Part shown: in pieces, positions 1 through 8,656 of the stretch
How positions within the stretch are numbered: the first letter of the stretch is position 1
How the letters are laid out: every line of letters begins with the position of its first letter
From: Achromobacter sp. Root83
GTDB lineage: Bacteria > Pseudomonadota > Gammaproteobacteria > Burkholderiales > Burkholderiaceae_B
Length of the DNA: 64,000 nucleotides
NCBI RefSeq assembly: GCF_001428845.1
Contig: NZ_LMIU01000024.1
Span: 2,542 to 66,541 of the forward strand
Reading direction: 5' to 3'
Notes under the pieces: model-generated
Told to the model about the DNA's origin: nothing
The model's database searches: none
The model's input: the letters and a program-made list of their open reading frames with translations, nothing else
Program-made: the position numbers and the translations under genes

Positions 1-1290
1 CCGTCGGCGTTCAGCGTGAAGGTGCCGCCGCCCAGGCCGGCAACGGCCGTGCCCACATTGCCCGCCTGGCCATTGACCTGCGAGACATGGAGGGCGTCGC
101 CGTCGGGATCGGTGTCATTGGCCAGCACGCCGTTTTCGGCGTCCACGTTCAGGGCGTTGTCTTCGTCGGTCGCGCCTTCGTCGGCGACGGCGGTCGGCGC
201 CGGGTTGGCGACGTCCCACGAGAAGTCTTGCGATACCGACGCGCCGCTCGTGTCCGTGGCGGTGATGGTGACGGCATAGACGCCATGCTCGCCGCCTTGC
301 GAGGCGGACTTGTCCAGGGTGCCGGAGATGACGCCGGTGTCCGGGTCGATGGTCAGGCCCGGGGGCAGGCCGGTGGCCGAGAACGTCAGCTTGTCGCCGG
401 TGTCCACGTCGGAGAACTGGTCGGAGATATCAACCGGAATGATGGCTTGGCCGTCGTTGCTGGCCTGGTCGTCCAGCGTCACGTCCGGGTTGAGGATAGG
501 GGTGTCGTTGGTGCCTGTGATGGTGACGGTCAGGGTGGCCGTGCTGGTGCCGCCTTCGCCGTCGGAGACGGTGTAGGTGATCGAGCTGGTGGCCGTCTGG
601 CCGGCGGGCAGGCTGTGGAAGGCCGAGCCGGGGTTGAAGCTGTAGGAACCGTCGGCGTTCAGCGTGAAGGTGCCGCCGCCCAGGCCGGCCACGGCCGTGC
701 CCACGTTGCTCGTCTGGCCATTGACCTGCGAGACAAACAGCGTGTCGCCGTCCGGATCGGTGTCATTGGCCAGCACGCCATTTTCGGCGTCCACGTTCAG
801 GGCGTTGTCTTCGTCGGTCGCGCCTTCGTCGCCGGCGGCGGTGGGCGCCGGGTTGGTGACGTCCCACTGGAATTCTTGCGAAGTGGAGGCGCCCGAAGGA
901 TCGGTGGCCGTCACCGTGACCGAGTAGACGCCTTCCGCGCCGCCTTGCGACGCCGAATGATCGATGGTGCCGGTGATGACGCCGGTGACCGGATCGATGC
1001 TCAGGCCCGGCGGCAGGCCGGTGGCGCTGAACGTCAGCTTGTCGCTGGTATCCGGGTCCGAGAACCGGTCCGAAACGTCATAGCGGACTTCCGTTTGGGC
1101 ATCGATGCCGGACTGGTCGGAAAGCGCGGAAGAAACGGGACCGTCGTTGGTGCCGGTGATCGTCACGACCACGGTCGCGGTGGACGTCGCGCCGCTGGGG
1201 TCCGTGATGGTGTACGAGATGGTGCTGGTGGCGGTTTCGCCCACGGCCAGGTGATCGTACTGGCCACCCGGCGTGAACACATAGCTGCCG
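1..1290 (-). repeat. Long tandem coding repeat in the adhesin gene, period 648 bp
   Basis: The stretch beginning at base 1 (ccgtcggcgttcagcgtgaa) recurs almost unchanged at base 649, giving a unit of 648 bp (216 codons) holding one VCBS-like and one cadherin-like module. A third, clearly diverged copy begins near 1288. The first two copies are close at nucleotide level over long runs, which suggests recent duplication or gene conversion. More copies probably continue to the left. Confidence 0.85.
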
Positions 1291-2063
1291 TTGGGTTGCA
1301 CGACGAAGGTGCCACCGGTGGAGCCAAGCACGCTGACACCGTCGGGCGTCATCGGACGGCCGCTGACCGAGGTGATCGCAAGCGGATCGCCGTCGGGGTC
1401 CGAGTCATTGATGAGCAGATTGCCGCGGACCAGGGCGCTTTGGTTGCCGCTGCCCGCATCGTTCAGCGCGTTCGGCGCATTGTTGACCGCGACGGGCGTG
1501 ACCGTGGGCGGAGTGACCGTGGGAGGCGTGACGGCCGGCGTGCCGGCGGCGTCGCCATCGTCGGCGCCGTCGCCCGACAGGGCCGCGCCCGAGACGCGGG
1601 GCAGGGTCACGTCGCCGCGCGACGGGTTCGGGTAGGCCAGGTCCAGCGGGCTGGTGCTTTCAAGGATGCGGGCCAGGCGGACAAAGCTGCTGCCGCCGGC
1701 CTCGCCGCCGCCGGCCACGACGGCGGCGGTGGGGTCCAGGTCTTCGAAGGGGTCACGGCCGGCTTGCAGCGCGGCCAGCAGGCGGTCGGAGTCCGTACCG
1801 GAGGGGGGAGCGACCGCGGCTTCCGTCGGATCCGCCAGCGGGCCGGTCATGTCGCCATTCACCGCGACTTCACGGCCTTCGCCGATGACGATCGGCATGC
1901 CGTTTTCAACCTGAAGCGAAACCGTGGCGCCCGAGGCGGTGACCACGTCGCTGCCAGCGGGGACTTTGCTGCCTTGATGCAGTTCGGTCAGGGAGCCGTC
2001 GCTATTGCGTATCCACGCGCGACCGGTGATTTCGTTGACGACTGCGGGTGAGGAGTTGGCCAT
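1..2063 (-). CDS. LapA/BrtA-type giant repeat adhesin, N-terminal part (runs off left edge)
   Basis: The leftward frame opens with MANSSPAVVNEITGRAWIRN and stays open for 687 codons to the window edge, so only the N-terminus is visible. Residues 1 to about 130 look like the retention module of LapA-family adhesins: a small folded domain, then a linker with DPTAAV (residues 111-115) and GGSSFVRLARI. In LapA relatives a di-alanine in this linker is cut by the periplasmic protease LapG to release the adhesin. A Thr/Pro-rich linker (PTVTPPTVTP) follows. After it come alternating VCBS-type (NDTDPDGD) and cadherin-like (LTFSATGLPPG, DPDTGVISGT) modules, expected to bind Ca2+ and form a long fibre. 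The last gene of the leftward type I secretion operon and presumably its substrate. RTX repeats and the secretion signal would lie left of the window. Family is secure; ligand is unknown. Confidence 0.9.
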   Translation of the reverse strand, partial: MANSSPAVVNEITGRAWIRNSDGSLTELHQGSKVPAGSDVVTASGATVSLQVENGMPIVIGEGREVAVNGDMTGPLADPTEAAVAPPSGTDSDRLLAALQAGRDPFEDLDPTAAVVAGGGEAGGSSFVRLARILESTSPLDLAYPNPSRGDVTLPRVSGAALSGDGADDGDAAGTPAVTPPTVTPPTVTPVAVNNAPNALNDAGSGNQSALVRGNLLINDSDPDGDPLAITSVSGRPMTPDGVSVLGSTGGTFVVQPNGSYVFTPGGQYDHLAVGETATSTISYTITDPSGATSTATVVVTITGTNDGPVSSALSDQSGIDAQTEVRYDVSDRFSDPDTSDKLTFSATGLPPGLSIDPVTGVITGTIDHSASQGGAEGVYSVTVTATDPSGASTSQEFQWDVTNPAPTAAGDEGATDEDNALNVDAENGVLANDTDPDGDTLFVSQVNGQTSNVGTAVAGLGGGTFTLNADGSYSFNPGSAFHSLPAGQTATSSITYTVSDGEGGTSTATLTVTITGTNDTPILNPDVTLDDQASNDGQAIIPVDISDQFSDVDTGDKLTFSATGLPPGLTIDPDTGVISGTLDKSASQGGEHGVYAVTITATDTSGASVSQDFSWDVANPAPTAVADEGATDEDNALNVDAENGVLANDTDPDGDALHVSQVNGQAGNVGTAVAGLGGGTFTLNAD

Positions 2064-2147
2064 GTTGGTTCCGTTTCAGGGAGTTATCCAAGATGGCCAA
2101 ATACTAAGGGGCGGCGCTGCGGGCGGATATTGTCCTCAAGGACAGTA

Positions 2148-2804
2148 TCAGGCGGTGATTTTGCTCCGGGCTTCCGCGGGTGCGGAAATGCCGTGAACCA
2201 GCAGGGCAAGCTGCAGGCGATCCGTGACGCCAAGCTTCTCGAAAACGGCCGAGAGATGGGCTTTGACCGTGCGCTCGGTAATCCCCAGCGCCTCCGCGAT
2301 CTGCGCGTTGGCCTGGCCGCTGGCGGCGTAGCGCGCGACCGTGATTTCGCGTTCGGTGAGCCGGCCGCCGTCCCAGGCGTAGGCATCCTGCGCCCGTTCG
2401 CTGACCAGCTTGAGCAGGCGTGACACCAGGGACCGGCCCATCCAGATGCCCCCGGAAGCGACGACGTCCAAGGCCTGCGACAGCGCAGCGGCCTGCGCGT
2501 AGCTGTGGCAATAGCCGTGGGCGCCGGCGCCAAGCGCCTGGGTGCCTTGCTCGTCGTTCGGGCTGGCGCTGGCGACCACGACGTGCAGGCCGGACAGGGT
2601 GGCTGTCCAATCGGGATTCTGCCAGGAGGGCAGCCGAGGCACGTCGGCATCCAGGACCGCCAGCGAACGGCCTTGTTCGCGCCAGCGTTGCAGATCCGCC
2701 AGGCCTCGCCCGCGAGCGGCCATCCAGCGCGCCGGGTCAAGCGCGCGCCAGTGCTGCCAGAGCAGATCGTCGTGCGTAATCAACAGGACGGGAACGGGTT
2801 TCAT
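2148..2804 (-). CDS. LuxR-family response-regulator-like protein
   Basis: The 218-aa protein has an N-terminal receiver-like region (about 1-125) and a C-terminal LuxR-type helix-turn-helix (about 148-210: LTEREITVARYAASGQANAQ, then GITERTVKAHLSAVFEKLGV). The receiver keeps an acidic pair (HDD, residues 11-13) and a candidate phospho-Asp in AVLDAD. The usual GY..K lysine motif reads GYCHS, so signalling may be atypical or phosphorylation-independent. The gene lies between the HlyD-type adaptor and the adhesin, and no sensor kinase is beside it. A role in controlling adhesin expression is inferred from position only. Confidence 0.85.
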   Translation of the reverse strand: MKPVPVLLITHDDLLWQHWRALDPARWMAARGRGLADLQRWREQGRSLAVLDADVPRLPSWQNPDWTATLSGLHVVVASASPNDEQGTQALGAGAHGYCHSYAQAAALSQALDVVASGGIWMGRSLVSRLLKLVSERAQDAYAWDGGRLTEREITVARYAASGQANAQIAEALGITERTVKAHLSAVFEKLGVTDRLQLALLVHGISAPAEARSKITA

Positions 2805-2823
2805 AGGGCCTTGAAGCTCTCCA

Positions 2824-4245
2824 TTAACGTTCGGTGAAGGCGTTAGCCTTGGCGCGCAATATGGGCTTGAGCAGGTACTGAAGCACCGTGCGCTTGCCTG
2901 TCAGGATATGAACCTCGGCCACCATCCCGGGGATGATGGGCAACAGCTTGTCGCCTACCGTGCTGCGGTCCGTGCGGACGCGCACCACGTAATAGGAATT
3001 GCCTTTCTCGTCGGTCACGGTATCCGCGCCTATCTGTTCCACCTTGCCTTTCAAGCCGCCGTAGATGGCGAAGTCGTAGGCCGTGAACTTGACCTCCGCC
3101 TCCTGGTCCGCGTGCAGGAAACCGATGTCGCGCGGCTGGATGCGCACTTCGAGCAGCAGGGTGTCGTCCTTGGGGACGATTTCGATGATGTCCTTGCCCG
3201 GCTGGACGACGCCGCCCACGGTGTTGTTGAACAGCGTTTTGACCGTGCCGCGGACGGGTGCGCGGACTTCGGCCAGCTTCACGCGGTCGGCCAGCGCCAG
3301 CTTGCCCTGGCGCAGGGTGGACAGCTTGGTGTTGGTTTCCGAGAGTTCGCTGCGGGCCTGATTGCGAATGTTCAGCTCGGTTTCCTGGATCTTGCTTTGC
3401 GCTTCCTTGATGGCGGCCTGGAAGCGGTCGATCTGCGCCTCGGCTCCCTTCTGTTCTCCGCAATAGCGGGCGACGTCGCGCTGCAGGCGCAGCAGGTCCA
3501 CTTCGGAAACGGCGCCGCTCTTGAGTAGCGGACGCGTCACTTGCAGTTCGCGCGAGGTAAGGCCGCAGCTGGCCGACGCCTGGTCGCGCTTGGCGACCGT
3601 TTCGCGCAGGTCTTCTTCGCGTTGTTTGAGCTGTTCGCGGGCGACGTTCACCGTGGCGTTGAGCTCTGAGTTGCGCGCCTGCCAGGCGTTGCGCTCCATT
3701 TCGACGAGGCCCGGCGCCTGTTTCAGGGCTTCTTCGGGCGCCACGAAGGGCTCGCCAGTGGCCAGCGCCTGCAGGCGGGCCGACTTGGCCAGCAGCGACA
3801 GGTATTCGGCGTTGTTTTCGCCCAGCGACGAGGCGAATCGCGTGGAGTCGATCTTCAGCAGGATTTCGCCGGCTTCCACTTCCTGGCCGGGCCGGACCAG
3901 GATCTCCTCGACGATGCCGCCGTCCAGGCTCTGGATGATCTGCACTTGCCGCGACGGCACGACCTTGCCTTCGCCGCGGACGACTTCATCGATGCTGCCG
4001 GTGCCCGCCCAGAACAGCAGCCCCATCGTGGCCAGCAGGGAGGTCCAGAGCAGAATGCGCGAGCCGCGGGCCTGCGATTCGTGGATGACCCATTCGGCGT
4101 TGCCGACATAGTCGGAACGCTGCTTGGGCTTGCCCTTTTCCGCGCCGTCCAGCAGCCGGTCGAAAAAGAACACAAAGATGTTGCGCGGTGCGCGCCACAG
4201 GCTGCCAAAGAAGCCGTGCTTGGTTGCGCCAGGATTATTCAGCAT
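2824..4245 (-). CDS. HlyD/LapC-type membrane fusion protein of type I secretion system
   Basis: This is the periplasmic adaptor that should link the inner-membrane ABC exporter to the TolC-like pore. The protein (473 aa from ATG 4245) has a short cytosolic N-terminus, one transmembrane helix (ILLWTSLLATMGLLFWAGT) and a split biotinyl/lipoyl-like domain (GEGKVVPSRQVQIIQSLDGG). A long coiled coil spans roughly residues 110-300, and the beta-barrel is C-terminal (VEVRIQPRDIGFLHADQEAE region). An in-frame ATG at 4269 would overlap the exporter gene. I prefer 4245 because GAGAGAG precedes it closely and the exporter gene stops at 4253. It lies directly downstream of the exporter, as expected for coupled translation. 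Confidence 0.92.
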   Translation of the reverse strand: MLNNPGATKHGFFGSLWRAPRNIFVFFFDRLLDGAEKGKPKQRSDYVGNAEWVIHESQARGSRILLWTSLLATMGLLFWAGTGSIDEVVRGEGKVVPSRQVQIIQSLDGGIVEEILVRPGQEVEAGEILLKIDSTRFASSLGENNAEYLSLLAKSARLQALATGEPFVAPEEALKQAPGLVEMERNAWQARNSELNATVNVAREQLKQREEDLRETVAKRDQASASCGLTSRELQVTRPLLKSGAVSEVDLLRLQRDVARYCGEQKGAEAQIDRFQAAIKEAQSKIQETELNIRNQARSELSETNTKLSTLRQGKLALADRVKLAEVRAPVRGTVKTLFNNTVGGVVQPGKDIIEIVPKDDTLLLEVRIQPRDIGFLHADQEAEVKFTAYDFAIYGGLKGKVEQIGADTVTDEKGNSYYVVRVRTDRSTVGDKLLPIIPGMVAEVHILTGKRTVLQYLLKPILRAKANAFTER

Positions 4246-4252
4246 GGCTCTC

Positions 4253-6427
4253 TCAGCTTCCGCGTCCAACGCGTCCTTGACGCAGGGCTTCGACGACTTG
4301 TTCCTTCGGACCGTCGGCGACGATGTGGCCGTTGTCGATCACGATCAGCCGGTCGACCAGATCCAGCAGCGCGGTGCGGTGCGTGACCAGCAATATCGTC
4401 TTGGTCGCGCTGGCCTCGCCCAGCCGCTTGCGCAATTGGGCCTCGCTCTGGTGGTCCATGTTGCTGCTGGGTTCGTCCAGCAGCAGGATGGGCGGGTCGT
4501 TGATCAGGGCGCGCGCCACCGCCACCGACTGGCGCTGGCCGCCCGACAGCGACTCGCCGCGTTCGCCGATGAGCATGTCGAAACCATTGGGGTGCAAATT
4601 GGCGAATTCGGTGACGCCGGCCAGGTTGGCGGCGGCCAGGATGCTCGCGTCGTCGGCGTAGGGCGCACCCATGGCCAGGTTGTGCTTCAGGCTGCCGTAG
4701 AACAGCAGGGGATCCTGCGGCACGTGGCCGATGGCCCTGCGGACGTCGGCCGGATCGATCTGGCGTACGTCCACCCCGTCCAGCAGCACCGCGCCTTCGG
4801 TCGGCTGATACAGGGCCAGCGCCAGCTTTTCCAGCGTGGTCTTGCCCGAGCCGATGCGGCCGATCACGCCGACCTTTTCTCCGGGCTGGAGCTTGAAGGA
4901 CACCTTCTTGAGCACGGGCTGGCTGCTGCCCGGATAGGTGAACGTGACATCGCGGAATTCGATGCCCCCGTGAAAGACGGGGCGATGCAGGAATTCGGCC
5001 TCGGCCGGACGTTCGATCGGCAACTTCATGTAGTTGTCGATGGAACCCAGCGACGTGCGCGCATTCTGGTACTGCATGAGCAGGCCGGCGACCTGTCCCA
5101 ACGGGGCCAGGCAGCGGCCAGCAATCATGGATGCCGCGATGATGCCGCCCATGGACATGGCGGACTCCTGGGCCTGGTACACGCCGATGATCACAACCGC
5201 GATCGACACCATCTGCTGGACAGCCTGCACGAAGCCGACCGTCGACGACGAAATCAGCTTGAGCTTGCCGCCGGTCTGGGCGATGTACTCGGTGGCGCGC
5301 TCCCAGTTGCGCTGGATCGCGCCCTGGGCATTGAGGGTCTTGACGGCTTCCAGTCCGGTCAACGCTTCCACGAGCGTGGCGTTGCGCTGCGAAGAGGCCT
5401 GGAACGAGGCCATCGTCAACGCTTCCATGCGGGCCTGCGCGGCAAGCGAGACCAGCAGAATCAGCACGATGGCGACCAGCGGGGGCAGGATCATCCACGG
5501 CGATATCCAGGCCAGCGCGGCCAGGAACAGCAGGATGAAGGGCAGGTCGACCAGGGTGGTGATGGTGGCCGATGCGATGAAGTCGCGAATGGACTCGAAT
5601 GAACGCAGGTTGGCCGCGAAGGAACCGACCGAGACGGGCCGGCCTTCCAGGCGCAGATCCAGCACGCGTTCCATGATTTGCGCGGACAGGCGTACGTCGA
5701 CCCGTTTGCTGGCGCTGTCCACCACATGGGCCCGCGCCGTGCTCAGGATCATGTTGAAGATCACGACCAGCGTGATCCCGATCGCCAGCACCCAGAGCGT
5801 TTCGACGGCGTTGTTGGGCACCACGCGGTCATACACGTTCATGGTGAACAAGGGCATCGCCATGGCGAAAATATTGATCAGCAGCGCCGCGACGAGTGCG
5901 TCGCGGTACAGCCGGCGGTTCTCCAGGATGGCGGCCCAGAACCAATGACGCTCGCGCACCTTGGCGACTTCCGGGGCACGGGCGTCAAAGCGGAACTGCG
6001 GGCGGACAAAGCACACCAGTCCGGTGTATTCGGCGGCCAGGCCGGCCAGGTCCATCTCGATGGAACTGCCGCCCAGCTCGGGGTGGCTGACAAGATACTT
6101 GCCGCCTTCCTTCTTGAGCAGAAGGCAGGCGCGCTCGCCATTCAGCAGCAGGATGGCGGGAAGCAGATCTTGCGAGATGCTGTCCAGCGTGCGCTTGACC
6201 ACCCGCGCCGAGAGCTGCGCGCGCGCGGCGGCGCGGGGCAGCAGGGCGGGAGTCAGGCGGTGTTCTTCCAGCGGCAGGCCCGAAGACAGGGCCTGCGCGG
6301 TTGCCGTGACGCCATGCAGGCGCGTGATTTCAACCAGGCAGTCCAGCAAGGGGTCGTCGTGCGCGGCGCGAGCGTCCGCACGCCATTCCCGGGCGGCCAT
6401 TTCAGATAACTTGTCCATCTTCGTCAT
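4253..6427 (-). CDS. LapB-type type I secretion ABC exporter (permease-ATPase)
   Basis: The 724-aa inner-membrane exporter has an N-terminal C39-peptidase-like domain (about 1-150) without a recognisable Cys-His protease triad, as in exporters of RTX adhesins that keep their N-terminus. A transmembrane domain follows (about 160-450; e.g. ALVAALLINIFAMAMPLFTM). The C-terminal nucleotide-binding domain has Walker A GRIGSGKTT, signature LSGGQRQS, Walker B ILLLDEPSSNMD and switch histidine VTHRT. Length and order match LapB/LssB family proteins. The start overlaps the preceding 70-aa gene by 26 bp. ATG 6418 is an alternative start. It should export the adhesin encoded at the left edge. Confidence 0.93.
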   Translation of the reverse strand: MTKMDKLSEMAAREWRADARAAHDDPLLDCLVEITRLHGVTATAQALSSGLPLEEHRLTPALLPRAAARAQLSARVVKRTLDSISQDLLPAILLLNGERACLLLKKEGGKYLVSHPELGGSSIEMDLAGLAAEYTGLVCFVRPQFRFDARAPEVAKVRERHWFWAAILENRRLYRDALVAALLINIFAMAMPLFTMNVYDRVVPNNAVETLWVLAIGITLVVIFNMILSTARAHVVDSASKRVDVRLSAQIMERVLDLRLEGRPVSVGSFAANLRSFESIRDFIASATITTLVDLPFILLFLAALAWISPWMILPPLVAIVLILLVSLAAQARMEALTMASFQASSQRNATLVEALTGLEAVKTLNAQGAIQRNWERATEYIAQTGGKLKLISSSTVGFVQAVQQMVSIAVVIIGVYQAQESAMSMGGIIAASMIAGRCLAPLGQVAGLLMQYQNARTSLGSIDNYMKLPIERPAEAEFLHRPVFHGGIEFRDVTFTYPGSSQPVLKKVSFKLQPGEKVGVIGRIGSGKTTLEKLALALYQPTEGAVLLDGVDVRQIDPADVRRAIGHVPQDPLLFYGSLKHNLAMGAPYADDASILAAANLAGVTEFANLHPNGFDMLIGERGESLSGGQRQSVAVARALINDPPILLLDEPSSNMDHQSEAQLRKRLGEASATKTILLVTHRTALLDLVDRLIVIDNGHIVADGPKEQVVEALRQGRVGRGS

Positions 6428-6614
6428 CCAATAGGTCCAGATGTTCCGAGAGGCGCGCGCGCTGTTGCTTGCGCTGTGTGAGCTTTTGCTGAGCCTGGAT
6501 AGGCAGATCCGTCATGCGCAAGGTGCCGTTGGCGATCAACGCGTCGATCAAGTCTTCCAGGACGCGGACAAAGTCCGCGTCCAACTGCGAGAAATCATTG
6601 CCTTGGTTTGCCAT
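6402..6614 (-). CDS. Small conserved-looking protein of unknown function in T1SS operon
   Basis: This 70-aa acidic, probably helical protein (starts MANQGNDFSQLDADFVRVLE, ends DLLDDEDGQVI) is not one I recognise. It sits between the TolC-like gene and the ABC exporter gene and overlaps the exporter start by 26 bp, so translational coupling is likely. CGAGGCC-type sequence with GGAGG lies just upstream of its ATG. There is no signal peptide or membrane segment. It is real by context, since coding overlap, start signal and frame fit the operon. A chaperone-like or regulatory role in secretion is only a guess. Confidence 0.7.
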   Translation of the reverse strand: MANQGNDFSQLDADFVRVLEDLIDALIANGTLRMTDLPIQAQQKLTQRKQQRARLSEHLDLLDDEDGQVI

Positions 6615-6639
6615 TCGGCCTCCTTGCGTCCTCGGCCGT

Positions 6640-8130
6640 TCAGGGCTTGGCGTTGGGCGCGGTGATCGGCACGAGCGTGGGCGGCAGCGTGCCTTCGTTG
6701 TAATGCACGCGCACCGGAGCCAGGCGGGCGGTGTCCGGAACCGTCGAATTGCAGAGTTTGATCACTTCATCCGACACTTCCAGCTTGCCGTTTTCTTCGG
6801 GCATCTCGTTGCGCGCGGGCTGCAGGGACAGCGCGGGCAGCAGCGCATGCGACAACGCCAGCCAGCGGTACTGCGCGAGGCGGAGATCATAAATGCCATT
6901 GGTCAACGCGCGGCGCGATTCGAACAGTTCGTTTTCGGTGTCCAGCAAGTCCAGCAGCGAACGCTGGCCGATCTGGAACTGCTGCGCATAGGCATCGCGC
7001 ACCTTGGTGGTGGCCACTTCGTGGTCGCGCAGGAAGGGCAGCTTCTGGCTCAGGCTGGTGATGTTGTTCCAGGCCACGGCCAGATCCTGCTGCACATTGC
7101 GGCAGGTGTAGTCGCGGATGTCGCGGGCGGCGTAGGACTGCGCAGAGGTCTGGCGCACGCGGGCGGAATCGGCGCCGCCACGGTAGAGGTTGTAGCTCAT
7201 CACAACCTGCACGCTGGAGCTATTGATGTCGCGGTTTTGGGGCGTGGGATCGTTCTGGTCGCGGCCGGTACTGGCCACGAATTCGAATTTCGGTGAGAAA
7301 GCGCCCTTGGACGAGGCGACGCCGGCCTGCGCTGCCTGAAGGCCGGCCTGCTTGGACAGGAAGCTGGGGTTGCGGCGCAGGGAATCGTTGAAACTGCCCG
7401 GCTTCACCGGCAGCTTGTCGGTGATGTCGGGCGGCGGCTGCATCGATTCGGGCGGGAAGGCGCCCGTCACGCGCTGGAAGCGCTGCTGCACGTCCAGCAG
7501 GTTGGCCGTCTCGGTCATCAGGTTGGTCTGGGCCAGCGACAGGCGTCCGCCCGCCTGTTCCAGGTCGACCCGGCGGCCCACGCCCGACTCGGTGCGCTCG
7601 CCGATCTGCTTGAGCGTCTGCTCATGCAGGGAATAGTTCTGGCGGGCCAGCAACTCCATGTCGCGATAGCGCTGCAGGTCGATGTAGGCCTGCACGGCGG
7701 AAAAGGCGGTGGTGTCGCTGGTGGCCAGCACGTCATAGAAGCGCGCCAGCTTGTCGAAGCCGGCCTGCTTGACGTCGTTGTTCGTGCGGAAGCCGTCGAA
7801 TATGAGCTGACGCAGTTCCACGCTGTAGCCGGGGCGGCTCCAGCTCTGCGACCCGACTCCGGGTACGTTGTTGCGGTATTCACGGCCCAGATAGCCTTGC
7901 GCGTTGATCTGCGGGAAGAAGGCGGCGCGGGCGACGCTCTGGCCCTCTAGCGAGGCTTGGAAATCGTGGTACTTGGCCTGGATTTCCGGGTTGCTGAGCA
8001 GCGTCTGTTCGACGACCTGATTAAGTGTTACAGGTTGTCCCGCGGACGGTGCCGCGGACTGTGCAAATGCAGCAGGAACGAACGCCAGGGCGAGGGCCGA
8101 AGCCGTGCTTTTGAGCAAAAACGAAGCCAT
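6640..8130 (-). CDS. TolC-family outer-membrane efflux protein of type I secretion system
   Basis: The 496-aa protein begins with a clear Sec signal peptide (MASFLLKSTASALALAFVPA, cleavage near AFAQS). Two outer-membrane efflux protein repeats follow, with the typical long helices (about 40-240 and 255-450). It would form the trimeric channel through the outer membrane for the adhesin. It is the first gene of the leftward operon TolC, 70-aa protein, ABC exporter, adaptor, regulator, adhesin. The only upstream sequence is the A+T-rich intergenic region shared with leuC, so the operon promoter should lie there. Confidence 0.93.
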   Translation of the reverse strand: MASFLLKSTASALALAFVPAAFAQSAAPSAGQPVTLNQVVEQTLLSNPEIQAKYHDFQASLEGQSVARAAFFPQINAQGYLGREYRNNVPGVGSQSWSRPGYSVELRQLIFDGFRTNNDVKQAGFDKLARFYDVLATSDTTAFSAVQAYIDLQRYRDMELLARQNYSLHEQTLKQIGERTESGVGRRVDLEQAGGRLSLAQTNLMTETANLLDVQQRFQRVTGAFPPESMQPPPDITDKLPVKPGSFNDSLRRNPSFLSKQAGLQAAQAGVASSKGAFSPKFEFVASTGRDQNDPTPQNRDINSSSVQVVMSYNLYRGGADSARVRQTSAQSYAARDIRDYTCRNVQQDLAVAWNNITSLSQKLPFLRDHEVATTKVRDAYAQQFQIGQRSLLDLLDTENELFESRRALTNGIYDLRLAQYRWLALSHALLPALSLQPARNEMPEENGKLEVSDEVIKLCNSTVPDTARLAPVRVHYNEGTLPPTLVPITAPNAKP

Positions 8131-8656
8131 AGTGATTATTCGCGAGTCGGGTTGATATGAGTGGCCGCCATATTGTGTGGAAATGTCAGTTTTGGCGAGT
8201 CAAGATTTGTTAATTCTTGATTGGGTTTACTAGCGGCTGGCAGGTGTTTTTCGCGCAACATCTTATAACTTCGTTGAATTTGCACGAACATCGCTTTTGC
8301 GAAAATATTATATTTCTATTAATACGGTTTATTGCGTATTATTTCGAACAGCATATTGACGCGGCGAAGCGGGATTATATCTATTTGCGAGTTTTGTATC
8401 TATTTAGTTTAAAGATCTTTCTGCCCGCGCCGGTTTAAACGGTATGCGGCGGACATGAAATAAATTGATGCATTTGCGAGTTTTGCCCGGCATTTTCAGG
8501 GATCGTGGTAGTTGTAGTACTGGTATATGCGGTGTTCTTGTACTAGGTTCAGTGCCTGGGCATAATTCCCTCATGCCGCAGCAGCCGGCGCGGGAGCGAT
8601 CCGCTTCTTTCACCGCGCGAGGCTCGAGCCGGATTGTCCTTTTGCAGAGCGCACCC
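8131..8656. other. A+T-rich divergent intergenic region between T1SS operon and leuC
   Basis: This 526-bp stretch has no convincing gene. Its middle is markedly A+T-rich: bases 8281-8340 contain 18 G/C of 60, in a window that otherwise looks well above 60% G+C. The 14-mer atttgcgagttttg occurs twice on the same strand (8383-8396 and 8472-8485), 89 bp apart. The region must hold the promoters of the leftward secretion operon and of rightward leuCDB. The A+T-rich core is the kind of sequence bound by H-NS-like silencers (inference). Short frames here look like chance. Confidence 0.6.

Noticed and set aside
87..2051. Long rightward open frame across the adhesin region
   Set aside because: It is antisense to the clear LapA-type N-terminus. 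Its composition (Val/Gly/Arg-rich, no domain) is that of a G+C-rich shadow frame.
4124..5602. Long rightward frame opposite the ABC exporter
   Set aside because: The minus strand carries full Walker A, signature and Walker B motifs; the plus frame has no recognisable domain.
8217..8438. Short rightward frame in the A+T-rich intergenic region
   Set aside because: Composition reflects the A+T-rich DNA, there is no ribosome site, and no domain is seen.
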